A stretch of 27,156 bases of DNA from CAZVAR01 sp964625225 (GCA_964625225.1 CAZVAR010000032.1:1-27156), one strand, 5' to 3'; positions 6,599-13,163 are shown, counted from the stretch's first letter. Made by a program: numbers and translations. The notes: a model not told the origin generated them from the sequence alone.

Positions 6599-6990
6599 AG
6601 GCGGCCTCCTCCATCGACTTTGGCACGGCGTGCCGGCCCGGCGGAACGCCACCGGCGGCGCCGGGTGCTGGACATAGGACTATTTTCACGATAACCTGTC
6701 TGCCTGGATGTCGTTCGGAGCACCGTGCCCGGACCCGCTCGCCACCCGGCATCCCATCGGCCCCCCATGCTCACCCAGGAACCCCCCAGAAACCCCCAGG
6801 AACCCCCATCGACCCCCATGCCGTCATCCCCGGGGCGCCGGCGCGTCGAGCCGTGCCGCGCAGGCCGGGAGCGCGCGCCGCGTTGCGGACGGCCGTTGAC
6901 GGTCGAACGGGCCGATCCCCGTCCGCCGCCTTCGCTCCATCCGCGGTTCATGCTATTCCTCGACCGAACGCAACGTCACGGGACATCGCC
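6599..6990. other. 392-bp divergent intergenic region
   Basis: There is no gene that I can support between the EthD gene (minus) and the class V aminotransferase gene (plus). It holds an AT-rich spot with an imperfect dyad at about 6678-6696 (GGACTAT, 7 bp, ATAACC), close to where an EthD promoter would be expected. It also holds the C-tract array at 6761-6817, and an extended -10-like TGCTATTCC at 6951-6959 before the aminotransferase. Short open frames here translate to low-complexity Gly/Trp or Pro strings and are not genes. Confidence 0.6.
6782..6817 (-). repeat. Four-tract G-quadruplex motif (10-bp period)
   Basis: On the minus strand four G-runs of 5, 5, 5 and 6 bases are separated by three loops of exactly 5 bases (TCGAT, TTCCT, TTTCT). 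On the plus strand these are C-runs at 6782-6787, 6793-6797, 6803-6807 and 6813-6817, so the unit repeats every 10 bp, one helical turn. A further C-run at 6761-6766 extends the array. The G-rich strand has the sense of the EthD/ThDP operon, about 185 bp upstream of the EthD start codon. It would fold in the mRNA leader only if transcription begins further upstream; otherwise it acts in DNA. Confidence 0.75.
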
Positions 6991-8175
6991 ATGACCGTCC
7001 TTCGCGGTCGCCAGTTCTTCATGAATCCGGGGCCGACCAACATCCCCGATCGGGTGCTGCGCGCGATGGCCCGCGCCCCGCTCGATTTCGTGCAGAAGGA
7101 TTTCAGGGCCATCGCCGAGGAGTGCGTCGAGGGGCTCAAATCCGTCTTCCGCACCGAGCAGACGATCGTCGTCTACAACGCCTCCGGGCACGGCGCCTGG
7201 GAGGCGGCGCTGGTCAACATCCTGTCGCCCGGCGACCGGGTGCTGGTGCTGGACAGCGGCTATTTCGCGCAGAACTGGGCGGCGATGGCGCAGGCGCACG
7301 GCGTCGAGGCGGAGATCCTGCCGGGCGACTGGCGCAAGGGGGTCGATCCCGCCGCGGTCGAGGCACGGCTTGCGTCCGACCGGGCCCGCGACATCAAGGC
7401 GGTGATGCTGGTCCACAACGAGACCTCGACGGGCGTGGCCAACCGCGCCGCTGACATCCGCCGTGCGATCGATGCGGCCGGCCATTCGGCGCTGTATCTC
7501 GTCGATACGATCTCCTCGCTCGGCTCGTTCGATTTCCGCATGGACGAGTGGCAGGTGGACGTCGCGGTCGGTGGCTCGCAGAAGGGTCTGATGCTGCCGC
7601 CGGGCATGGCCTTCACCGGCGTCTCGCAGAAGGCGCTGCACGCGACCCAGTCGGCCCGCTGCGCGCGCAGCTACTGGGACTGGCGGATCATGCTGACCGA
7701 CGGCCGGCAGACCAGCTATTCCGGGACGGCCGGCGTCCACCTTTTCTACGGGCTGCAGGAATCGCTGCGGATGATCCGCGAGGAGGGGCTGGAGGCGATC
7801 TTCGCCCGCCACCATCGGCTGGCGGAGGCGACCCGCTGCGCGGTGCGCGCCTGGAACGCCGGCGGCGGCCCGGAGATCTACCCGACCGACCCGCGCGTGG
7901 AGTCCGACTCGCTGACCGCGGTGCTGATGCCGGAGGGGTACGACGCCGAGGCGGTGCGCCGCATCGCCCTCGACCGCTTCAACGTCAGCCTCGGCGGCGG
8001 CCTGGGCAAACTGAACGGCCGGCTGTTCCGGATCGGCCATATGGGCGACCTGAACGAGCCGATGCTGCTGGGCGCGCTCGGCGCGGTCGAGATGGCGCTC
8101 GGCCTGGCCGGGGTGCCGCACGGGCAGGGCGGCGTGCAGGCGGCGATGGCCTCGCTCGCCCGGGCCGCGGCCTGA
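6991..8175 (+). CDS. Class V aminotransferase (serine/alanine-glyoxylate or 2-aminoethylphosphonate type)
   Basis: The 394-residue fold-type I PLP enzyme is of the SGAT/AGT/phosphonate transaminase group. It shows the N-terminal FMNPGPTNIPDRVLRAM, the phosphate-loop region NASGHGAWEAA (63-73), the PLP-contacting Asp172 in LVDTISSLG, and Lys198 in GGSQKGLMLPPG. The C-terminal half has FNVSLGGGLGKLNGRLFRIGHMG, the usual domain-closing strand. Enzymes of this family use glyoxylate or pyruvate as amino acceptor; the donor cannot be read from sequence. The ATG at 6991 places MTVLRGRQFF before the conserved start block, whereas an upstream in-frame ATG would add 46 Pro/Arg-rich residues. It is divergent from the EthD/ThDP pair; shared regulation is possible but unproven. 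Confidence 0.9.
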   Translation: MTVLRGRQFFMNPGPTNIPDRVLRAMARAPLDFVQKDFRAIAEECVEGLKSVFRTEQTIVVYNASGHGAWEAALVNILSPGDRVLVLDSGYFAQNWAAMAQAHGVEAEILPGDWRKGVDPAAVEARLASDRARDIKAVMLVHNETSTGVANRAADIRRAIDAAGHSALYLVDTISSLGSFDFRMDEWQVDVAVGGSQKGLMLPPGMAFTGVSQKALHATQSARCARSYWDWRIMLTDGRQTSYSGTAGVHLFYGLQESLRMIREEGLEAIFARHHRLAEATRCAVRAWNAGGGPEIYPTDPRVESDSLTAVLMPEGYDAEAVRRIALDRFNVSLGGGLGKLNGRLFRIGHMGDLNEPMLLGALGAVEMALGLAGVPHGQGGVQAAMASLARAAA

Positions 8176-8202
8176 CCGCCATACCGCCCCGGAACGCAGC
8201 GG

Positions 8203-8218
8203 CGGAGCAGCGGCTCCG
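8203..8218 (+). terminator. Hairpin downstream of the aminotransferase gene
   Basis: CGGAGC (8203-8208) pairs with GCTCCG (8213-8218) around AGCG, 28 bp after the stop codon. A second hairpin, GCCCC/GGGGC at 8254-8266 with loop GAC, follows. Neither has a proper T-tract, so these are weak candidates for ending the aminotransferase transcript before the YbjQ-family gene. Confidence 0.25.
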
Positions 8219-8336
8219 GCGGAGCGTTTCGACGGCAGCAGCGTTCTTCTATGGCCCCGACGGGGCACTGCCGGCAGGCGACCGGGACGGCGGCCCGGGG
8301 TGCCGGTGGCGAGCTGACCGACCGAGGAGGAATGCC

Positions 8337-8651
8337 ATGCTGATCGTGACGACCGACGCCGTGGAGGGTCGGCGGATCGTCCGCTATCTGGGCGTCGTCA
8401 GCGGCGACGCGATCGTCGGCGCCAACGTCTTCCGCGACTGGTTCGCGAGCATCCGCGACATCGTCGGCGGCCGCGCCGGCGGCTACGAGAACGCGCTGCG
8501 CGGCGCCAAGGAACATGCGATGGACGACATGACCGAGGCCGCGCGCGCGCTCGGCGCCAATGCGGTGGTGGGTGTCGATCTCGACTACGAGGCCGTCAGC
8601 GACTCCATGCTGATGGTGAGCGTCAACGGGACCGCCGTCGTCTTGGAATAG
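8337..8651 (+). CDS. YbjQ / UPF0145 family protein
   Basis: This 104-residue protein matches the UPF0145 (YbjQ, 'heavy-metal-binding domain') family throughout. It begins MLIVTTDAVEGRRIVRYLGVVSG, continues GANVFRDWFASIRDIVGGRAGGYENALRGAKEHAM, and ends GANAVVGVDLDYEAVSDSMLMVSVNGTAVVLE. Family members form small homo-oligomers; the function is not established and metal binding is a prediction. The GAGGAGG at 8324-8330, 6 bp before the ATG, fixes the start at 8337. mscL follows 87 bp downstream on the same strand, with a GC-rich stem-loop between. Confidence 0.93.
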   Translation: MLIVTTDAVEGRRIVRYLGVVSGDAIVGANVFRDWFASIRDIVGGRAGGYENALRGAKEHAMDDMTEAARALGANAVVGVDLDYEAVSDSMLMVSVNGTAVVLE

Positions 8652-8679
8652 GTTCTCGGGCGTGAGGCGGCGCGACACG

Positions 8680-8698
8680 GCCCCGGCCGGACCGGGGC
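8680..8698 (+). other. Perfect 7-bp stem-loop between the YbjQ-family gene and mscL
   Basis: GCCCCGG (8680-8686) pairs with CCGGGGC (8692-8698) around the five-base loop CCGGA. It lies 28 bp after the first gene and 40 bp before mscL. Without a T-tract it may be a processing, stability or attenuation element rather than a terminator. Confidence 0.35.
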
Positions 8699-8738
8699 GG
8701 GGCGCCGGCCGCAGCGCCCACTACGCGGGGAGGGGATC

Positions 8739-9161
8739 ATGTGGCAGGAGTTCAAGGCGTTCATTGCGCGCGGCAACGTCATCGATCTCGCCGTCGGCAT
8801 CATCATGGGGGCGGCCTTCACCGCCATCGTCAACTCACTGGTCAAGGACGTCATCATGCCGCCGATCGGCGTCATCACCGGCGGCGTCGACTTTTCCGAG
8901 CTCTATATCAACCTGAGCGGCGGCGACTACCCGTCGCTAGCCGCCGCCACCGAGGCCGGCGCCGCCACGATCAACTACGGCATCTTCATCAACACCATCA
9001 TCAACTTCCTGATCGTGTCCCTGGCCGTGTTCATCCTGGTGAAGCAGATCAACCGCTTCCGGCGCCAGGAGGCGGAGGCCCCGTCGGCGCCGCCGGCCCC
9101 GACCCGTGCGGAGGAGCTGCTTGCCGAGATCCGCGACCTGCTGCGGCAGCCGCGGGCGTGA
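8739..9161 (+). CDS. mscL: Large-conductance mechanosensitive channel MscL
   Basis: The 140-residue protein is a typical MscL, a homopentameric inner-membrane tension-gated pore that releases solutes on hypo-osmotic shock. The N-terminal amphipathic helix MWQEFKAFIARGNVIDLAVG leads into TM1 (about 16-45) with the pore-lining GIIMGAAFTAIVNSLVKDVIMPPIG. A periplasmic loop covers 46-75. TM2 (76-102) reads YGIFINTIINFLIVSLAVFILVK. The cytoplasmic C-terminal helix (123-137, AEELLAEIRDLLRQ) is the conserved bundle. GGGGAGGGG just before the ATG at 8739 is a strong ribosome-binding site. It converges with a small membrane-protein gene. Confidence 0.98.
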   Translation: MWQEFKAFIARGNVIDLAVGIIMGAAFTAIVNSLVKDVIMPPIGVITGGVDFSELYINLSGGDYPSLAAATEAGAATINYGIFINTIINFLIVSLAVFILVKQINRFRRQEAEAPSAPPAPTRAEELLAEIRDLLRQPRA

Positions 9162-9162
9162 T

Positions 9163-9196
9163 CCGGACGTAATCCGGGCGGGACGGCCCCGCCGTC
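9163..9196. terminator. Two adjacent hairpins between convergent genes
   Basis: CCGGA (9163-9167) pairs with TCCGG (9173-9177), immediately after the mscL stop. GACGGC (9182-9187) pairs with GCCGTC (9191-9196) around CCC. Both lie in the 66-bp gap between mscL (plus) and the small membrane-protein gene (minus), a natural place for a bidirectional terminator. There is no T-tract. Confidence 0.35.
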
Positions 9197-9227
9197 GCCG
9201 GCCCGCCGCGGCCGGGCGTCGCCGCCT

Positions 9228-9416
9228 TCAGCGGTTCAGGAGGCGGCCGATCGTGTCGATCGCCTCCAGGCCCATCTCGCGGAAGTCGCCGAGCGAGCTC
9301 GCCTCGCCGGTCGTCTCCTGCGCGACGAAATTGACGCCGAGCACGACGATGCCCAGGCGGATCACCACCACGGCGATGAAGACCTTCAGGAACGCCTTGA
9401 GGATCGACTTCAGCAT
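9228..9416 (-). CDS. Small single-pass membrane protein, unknown function
   Basis: This encodes a 62-residue protein that I do not recognise. It opens with a positively charged MLKSILKAFLK, then one hydrophobic segment (about residues 11-30, VFIAVVVIRLGIVVLGVNFV) and a short acidic amphipathic tail ending GLEAIDTIGRLLNR. The topology suggests an inner-membrane anchor with the tail outside the bilayer. A GTG at 9419 directly before the ATG at 9416 is an alternative start; GGGAG lies about 9 bp upstream and serves both. It is the last gene of a minus-strand run, 57 bp after the peptidoglycan-binding-domain gene, and faces mscL. Coding is supported by the ribosome-binding site and clean hydrophobic profile, not by homology. 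Confidence 0.55.
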   Translation of the reverse strand: MLKSILKAFLKVFIAVVVIRLGIVVLGVNFVAQETTGEASSLGDFREMGLEAIDTIGRLLNR

Positions 9417-9473
9417 CACCCGGCACTCCCGCGCAACCCGGAAGGGAATTGCACGGAGAGTACCGGCGGTCCC

Positions 9474-10151
9474 TTAAGAAGGGTTGAAGGATGCCGCCCG
9501 GACTTCCGGCTGCGCCGAGCCCAGTCCCAGCGCCTCGCGGGTGCGGGGATCGACCTCGCCGTCCACGGCCAGGCCCTTGGCCTTCTGGAACTGCTTCACG
9601 GCCTTTTCGGTGCCCGGCCCGAACACGCCGTCCACTTTGAGCTTGTAGCCGGCAGCGATCAGCGCCTTCTGCAGAGCGATGACTTCGGCGCCGCGCATGA
9701 ACGGCTTGGTCAGCACCAGCGTCTGGGGCTCCGGCGCGGCCGCGACGACGGGCGGCGCTCCGAGCGAATCGTGGGCGGCGATCGAGAAGGTCAGGCCGCC
9801 CTGCCCGATCTCGCTGTAGAAGACGCGGTAGGCCACCGTCTCGTTGCAGCGGCGCAGCGTCCAGTCCTCCTGCCACTTGCGGCTCTGGACGCTGCCGGCT
9901 TGCACCAGGGTGGGCTGCTGCACCACCGTTGCCTGGAGGAACTCCTTGTCCCTGCAGGCCGCGTCCTTCTTGTCGTCCGCCTCGAAGATCCGCCGCTGCG
10001 TCATCGCCTGTACGAGCTGCGAGGCGAGCGACTGTTCGAGGAAACGGGCCTTGGCATCCCCGGCCGCCGCCGGGCTGGCGGGCAGGAGAGCGGCGCCCAG
10101 CAGGGCTGTGGCGAGAACGACGGATGACGGCTTGCAGACGGATTTCGGCAC
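9474..10151 (-). CDS. Exported protein with C-terminal peptidoglycan-binding domain
   Basis: The 225-residue protein begins with a Sec signal peptide (about 1-30, hydrophobic VVLATALLGAALLPASPAAA). An unrecognised domain follows (31-130) with two Cys (66 and 102) that could pair in the periplasm. A Pro/Ala linker leads to a PG_binding_1 domain (about 150-210): RGAEVIALQKALIAAGY, DGVFGPGTEKAVKQFQKAKGL, DGEVDPRTREALGL. Such domains usually anchor proteins to the cell wall. The chosen start is GTG at 10151 (signal peptide begins VPKS); an upstream in-frame GTG would add nine residues. A weak -10-like TATACC lies upstream. It follows IalB by 74 bp in the same direction, so a shared envelope role is plausible. 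Confidence 0.75.
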   Translation of the reverse strand: MPKSVCKPSSVVLATALLGAALLPASPAAAGDAKARFLEQSLASQLVQAMTQRRIFEADDKKDAACRDKEFLQATVVQQPTLVQAGSVQSRKWQEDWTLRRCNETVAYRVFYSEIGQGGLTFSIAAHDSLGAPPVVAAAPEPQTLVLTKPFMRGAEVIALQKALIAAGYKLKVDGVFGPGTEKAVKQFQKAKGLAVDGEVDPRTREALGLGSAQPEVRAASFNPS

Positions 10152-10225
10152 CTTGACACCCCGCGAAACGGACAACACCGAGTGGTGCGGTATAGCCGAA
10201 TCGGCGCGCGTGATCGAATCCTTCC

Positions 10226-10762
10226 TCACCGGCCGCCGCGCTTCAGCGAGGCGAGTCCGCGCGTGAAGCCGCGCAGCGAAACCGCTGTCGTGATCGTCTT
10301 CCGTTCCAAATCCTGGAAGGAGAGCTCCGCGACGAGTCCGGCCTTCATGGCCGACAGCAGGTCGGGTTCGAGCGGGACGTGGGCACGGCAGCCCTCGCGG
10401 TCGCAGAACTGCAGGGGAAAGGATCGCTGCTCGCCGGCGTCGATCCGCACGGTGATGCCGGGTGGCAGCAGGGTTCCGAGCGGAATCTTGAAGACGGCCA
10501 TCGGCGGCCCGCTCGCGCCGGTGTATCCGACCGCGACGGTGGCTACCTGCCGGCCCGTTTCCGGAAGAAACAGCTTCTGGAAAATGAAGCAGCCTTTGAC
10601 CTGCCGTTCCGGATCGCGCTCGCAGCCGCCGACCCAATCCTGGAACCGGCGGCCGATCTCGAGATCGGCGGCGCCGGCGCGCATTGCCGCGAGCAGGCCG
10701 ACCGCCAACAGCACGCCGACGCTTCCGGCAACCTTACCGGCTCGGATTCCCCTCCGTTCCAC
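10226..10762 (-). CDS. Invasion-associated locus B (IalB) family periplasmic protein
   Basis: The 178-residue protein has a signal peptide (1-31, ending MRAGA-AD) and the IalB domain: RFQDWVGGCERD (39-50), a second Cys at 58, RIDAGEQRSFPLQFCDREGCRAHVPL (106-131) with Cys120 and Cys125, and a closing FQDLERKTITTAVSLRGFTRGLASL. The four Cys in two pairs are typical of the family. IalB was named for erythrocyte invasion in Bartonella, but homologues are widespread in free-living Alphaproteobacteria, where the role is unknown; no pathogenicity is implied. The start is GTG at 10762 preceded by GGAAGAG. It sits between the Flp pilin and the peptidoglycan-binding-domain protein. Confidence 0.9.
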   Translation of the reverse strand: MERRGIRAGKVAGSVGVLLAVGLLAAMRAGAADLEIGRRFQDWVGGCERDPERQVKGCFIFQKLFLPETGRQVATVAVGYTGASGPPMAVFKIPLGTLLPPGITVRIDAGEQRSFPLQFCDREGCRAHVPLEPDLLSAMKAGLVAELSFQDLERKTITTAVSLRGFTRGLASLKRGGR

Positions 10763-10853
10763 CGCTCTTCCGCCCCGTCTCGGACCACCGCCCCCCGGAC
10801 AGGGTGGCCGGCACGACGGCGGGCGTCAACCAGCGGCTTTCCGCCCGGCCGGC

Positions 10854-11030
10854 TCAGCCGGCGAGCGACTCGAAGAACGCGACGACCGGTGCGTAGAGCC
10901 CGTGGACCTGGTCGAACATTGCCGTGACGCTGCCGAGGATCGCGAGCCCGATGAAGGTGGCGATGAACACGTATTCCACGGCCGTCGCCCCGGAGCGGTC
11001 CTTCGTCAGCTTGCCGAGAAGCTTCGCCAT
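10854..11030 (-). CDS. Flp/Fap-type pilin subunit (short, 58 aa)
   Basis: I translated this by hand; at 58 residues it is easily missed by length-filtered gene calling. It begins MAKLLGKLTKDRSGATAVEYVFIATFIGLAILGSV in effect: a basic leader, the GATAVEY processing/core motif (14-20) and a hydrophobic helix (19-37). It ends in a short soluble tail, VHGLYAPVVAFFESLAG. This is the Flp/Fap pilin pattern (usual core G-A-T-A-I-E-Y). The pre-pilin would be cut by a TadV/CpaA peptidase and polymerised by the Tad machinery, neither of which is in this window. The ribosome-binding site is weak. A sigma-54-like element lies 31 bp upstream. Confidence 0.85.
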   Translation of the reverse strand: MAKLLGKLTKDRSGATAVEYVFIATFIGLAILGSVTAMFDQVHGLYAPVVAFFESLAG

Positions 11031-11060
11031 GTCCGATTACCCCGCGATTGTCCGCGACCC

Positions 11061-11076
11061 GCAGCGTGCTTGCCAA
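11061..11076 (-). promoter_or_regulatory. Sigma-54-like -24/-12 element upstream of the Flp pilin
   Basis: The minus strand reads TTGGCAAGCACGCTGC. Against the RpoN consensus TTGGCACG-N4-TTGC the GG and GC dinucleotides sit exactly 10 bases apart, and only two consensus positions differ. Transcription would start about 20 bases before the pilin start codon. No other promoter is evident in the 59-bp gap. An RpoN activator gene is not in the window, so the function is inferred. Confidence 0.45.
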
Positions 11077-11089
11077 GTCCTAACGAGTT

Positions 11090-12091
11090 CTATCGGATCT
11101 TGGTAAATTGCCGCATTCGCGCCGAATTCGCCGCGCAGGCGCCGAAACTCCCGCCGTCCGGCGACGGTGCTTGGCCCGCGGGGTCACGGCCGGGCGCCGC
11201 CACGCCCGCCCGATGGGGAGCAAGCCCCGGCGCCGACCGGATCGGCGGATCGTCCCCCGGGGCAGCACCGCGGGCTGCGGCGGGCGAGGGCCGGGTCCGG
11301 ACGCTGGCCGCGTGCAGCGGCCGTGCCGCGACGGCATACCCCCGGGTCAGCATGTCGCCGGCCACCGGGTGATGCTGCGATCCGGCCAGACCCAGCACGT
11401 ACCAGCAGACGATGCTGACGACGACGAGCTCGCCGCCGTCCTCGCCGATCGTCAGGAGCAGCCCGACGAGCCCGTCGGGCGCCAGCGCATGCAGCAGGTC
11501 CAGCCCGACCGCGACCAGGGCGAGAAGGGCCAGGAGCAGCAGCAGGCGGTTCGATACCCGACGCGCCGAAGGTGCTGCGCGCCAGTGTCCGGCGGCGACG
11601 AGGGCAAGGATGCACGCTCCGATGGCGAGCGCCACGAGGACCTCGGCATAAGCCTGGGCATAGTCGCCGAACCGGGCGAAGATCGGCCAGTCGGCGGCCA
11701 TCGTCCGGCCGAGCTGCTCGTGCACCTTGAGGGCGTCGTCCACCAGGAGATAGAGGAAGATCGCGCACCAGGCGCCGTACAGCGGCTCCCGGTCGCGGGC
11801 CGCCAGCCAGGTCAGGCCCAGCGCGATCCAGTACAGCTTGACGTATTGGAACACCTCGGCATAGCCGCGATCCTGCGCGATCGAGTAGTCGCCATTGTGC
11901 AGCATCCCGACCGCGTACAGCACGTGCAGCCCGATGAAGGCCATGTCCGTGCCGAGGAGCGGAAGCAGGAGAAGCGTGTCGGGCTTGCGGCCCGGAAGCG
12001 CAGCCGCGCTCTCCCTGCCGTCGCCTGCGACCGGCCGGGGCCGGGGGGCGTGGGGGGCGCTGTCGGCCTCGCCGCTCGCTACGAACACCAT
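11090..12091 (-). CDS. Polytopic membrane protein, unknown function
   Basis: I do not recognise this 333-residue protein. After a 35-residue Pro/Arg-rich cytoplasmic lead, about six hydrophobic segments are visible: near 38-62, 84-98, 105-119, 150-168, 182-202 and 218-236. A hydrophilic, Pro/Ala/Arg-rich tail of about 95 residues follows. The segment VDDALKVHEQLG (117-128), with acidic residues and a His at the end of the third helix, is the most distinctive feature and could be an intramembrane metal or proton site. The start ATG at 12091 has GGAG at 7 bp. It lies 97 bp after the PLP lyase gene in the same direction, with a strong inverted repeat in between, and 59 bp before the Flp pilin. 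Confidence 0.7.
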   Translation of the reverse strand: MVFVASGEADSAPHAPRPRPVAGDGRESAAALPGRKPDTLLLLPLLGTDMAFIGLHVLYAVGMLHNGDYSIAQDRGYAEVFQYVKLYWIALGLTWLAARDREPLYGAWCAIFLYLLVDDALKVHEQLGRTMAADWPIFARFGDYAQAYAEVLVALAIGACILALVAAGHWRAAPSARRVSNRLLLLLALLALVAVGLDLLHALAPDGLVGLLLTIGEDGGELVVVSIVCWYVLGLAGSQHHPVAGDMLTRGYAVAARPLHAASVRTRPSPAAARGAAPGDDPPIRSAPGLAPHRAGVAAPGRDPAGQAPSPDGGSFGACAANSARMRQFTKIR

Positions 12092-12108
12092 CCTGGTGCT
12101 CCGGTCAG

Positions 12109-12138
12109 CCCTGTGTGACGATGACGTTACACGCAGGG
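12109..12138. promoter_or_regulatory. Strong inverted repeat ahead of the membrane-protein gene
   Basis: CCCTGTGTG (12109-12117) pairs with CGCAGGG plus CAC (12130-12138): 9 pairs, one of them T-G. Inside it ACG (12118-12120) pairs with CGT (12125-12127) around ATGA, leaving a 2-base bulge. In DNA it doubles as a near-palindrome centred at 12122.5. It lies 17 bp upstream of the membrane-protein start, so it could be a leader hairpin or an operator for an unknown repressor. It could also end the upstream lyase transcript, but no T-tract is present. Confidence 0.4.
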
Positions 12139-12188
12139 GACCGGTGCGCCAACGGCGGCGGCGCTGCTCTTTATTTTCTTTTCGCCGA

Positions 12189-13163
12189 TCAGTCCGCCGC
12201 GGCCATGGCCAGCATGTGTTGCACCATCTGCTCGGTCACGTTGCCGCCGGTCACGACCGCGACCGTCCGCCCGTCGTCGGGAACGCGTCCCGAGAGGAAC
12301 GCCGCCGCCGCGACCGCGCCTGCCGGTTCCGCCAGCACCTTGGCCCGGAACAGGAGCGTGCGGAAGGCGCGCGCGATGTCCCGCTCGCCGACCAGCACGA
12401 TCCCGTCGAGATAGCGCTGCAGGTGGCGGAACGGGAACGCACCCGGCCGCACCGCCGACAGGCCGTCGGCGATCGAGTCCCAATAGTCGATGGTCGTGGG
12501 CTCGCCCCGCTGCAGCGAGACGTAGGCGGCATTGGCCCGTTCGGGCTGCACGCCGATCACGGCCACGTCCGGGCGCCGCAGCTTGATCGCGGTGGCGATC
12601 CCGGCCGCAACGCCGCCGCTGCTGACCGGCACCAGCACGCGCTCGACCTCTGGCATGTCCTCGACGATCTCGAGGCCGATGCTGCCGTGCCCCATCGCGA
12701 TCGGCGCCTCTTCCCAGGTATCGATCGCGGTCATGCCGCGCTCGCGCGCGATCCGCTCGACCATCGGCTGGCGCGCCAGCGCGTCGTTGCCGCAGAACAC
12801 GACCTCGGCACCGTGGGCGCGCGTCGCCTCCACCTTGTAGGGGCTGGCGCGGTCGAGCATGACCACCGTGATCGGCACGCCCATCCGGGCCCCGGCATAG
12901 GCGAATCCCTGCGCGAAGTTCCCGGAGGAGGTCAGCACGACGCCTTTGGCACGCTGCTCGGGCGACAGCGCATTCAGCACCGCGCAGGCGGCACGCGGCT
13001 TGTAGGCGCCCGTAACCTGGAGGTTCTCGAGCTTCAGGAACAATCGCTCCCGCCCCACCTCCTCGGATGTCCGGGCCAGCGGCAGGATCGGCGTGCGGCG
13101 GAGAAAGCCGGGGAGCCCCGCCCGCGTGCGGTCGATGTCTTCGAGCGTGATCAGGTCGGCCAT
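12189..13163 (-). CDS. Fold-type II PLP-dependent lyase, threonine/serine dehydratase-like
   Basis: The 324-residue protein belongs to the tryptophan-synthase-beta superfamily, close to threonine dehydratase and serine racemase but without the ACT regulatory domain of IlvA. The Schiff-base Lys55 is in TGAYKPRAA, Asn82 in TSSGNFAQG contacts the PLP ring, and the phosphate loop is PVSSGGVAAG (179-188). These differ from the usual GSFKxRGA, SxGNHAQG and GGGGL, so the substrate may not be threonine. Other matches are GHGSIGLEIVED (158-169) and the closing VVTGGN. The start at 13163 follows AAGGAG at 6 bp. It is 48 bp downstream of the MORN-protein gene, probably co-transcribed. Confidence 0.85.
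   Translation of the reverse strand: MADLITLEDIDRTRAGLPGFLRRTPILPLARTSEEVGRERLFLKLENLQVTGAYKPRAACAVLNALSPEQRAKGVVLTSSGNFAQGFAYAGARMGVPITVVMLDRASPYKVEATRAHGAEVVFCGNDALARQPMVERIARERGMTAIDTWEEAPIAMGHGSIGLEIVEDMPEVERVLVPVSSGGVAAGIATAIKLRRPDVAVIGVQPERANAAYVSLQRGEPTTIDYWDSIADGLSAVRPGAFPFRHLQRYLDGIVLVGERDIARAFRTLLFRAKVLAEPAGAVAAAAFLSGRVPDDGRTVAVVTGGNVTEQMVQHMLAMAAAD

Noticed and set aside
6761..6817. Short repeats that could look like a CRISPR array
   Set aside because: The units are 10 bp with no unique spacers of constant length and no cas gene; it is a G/C-tract array.
6595..6951. A minus-strand frame with repeated Gly-Trp/Gly-Ser units upstream of the EthD gene
   Set aside because: The repetitive peptide is only the translation of the G-tract array; there is no ribosome-binding site or known family.
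6976..8268. A 430-codon open frame on the minus strand
   Set aside because: It is antisense to the class V aminotransferase; no motif and Arg/His-rich composition.
10543..11076. A 177-codon minus-strand frame across the Flp pilin region
   Set aside because: It is in a different frame from both IalB and the pilin and shows no family feature; the short pilin frame has the clear GATAVEY motif.
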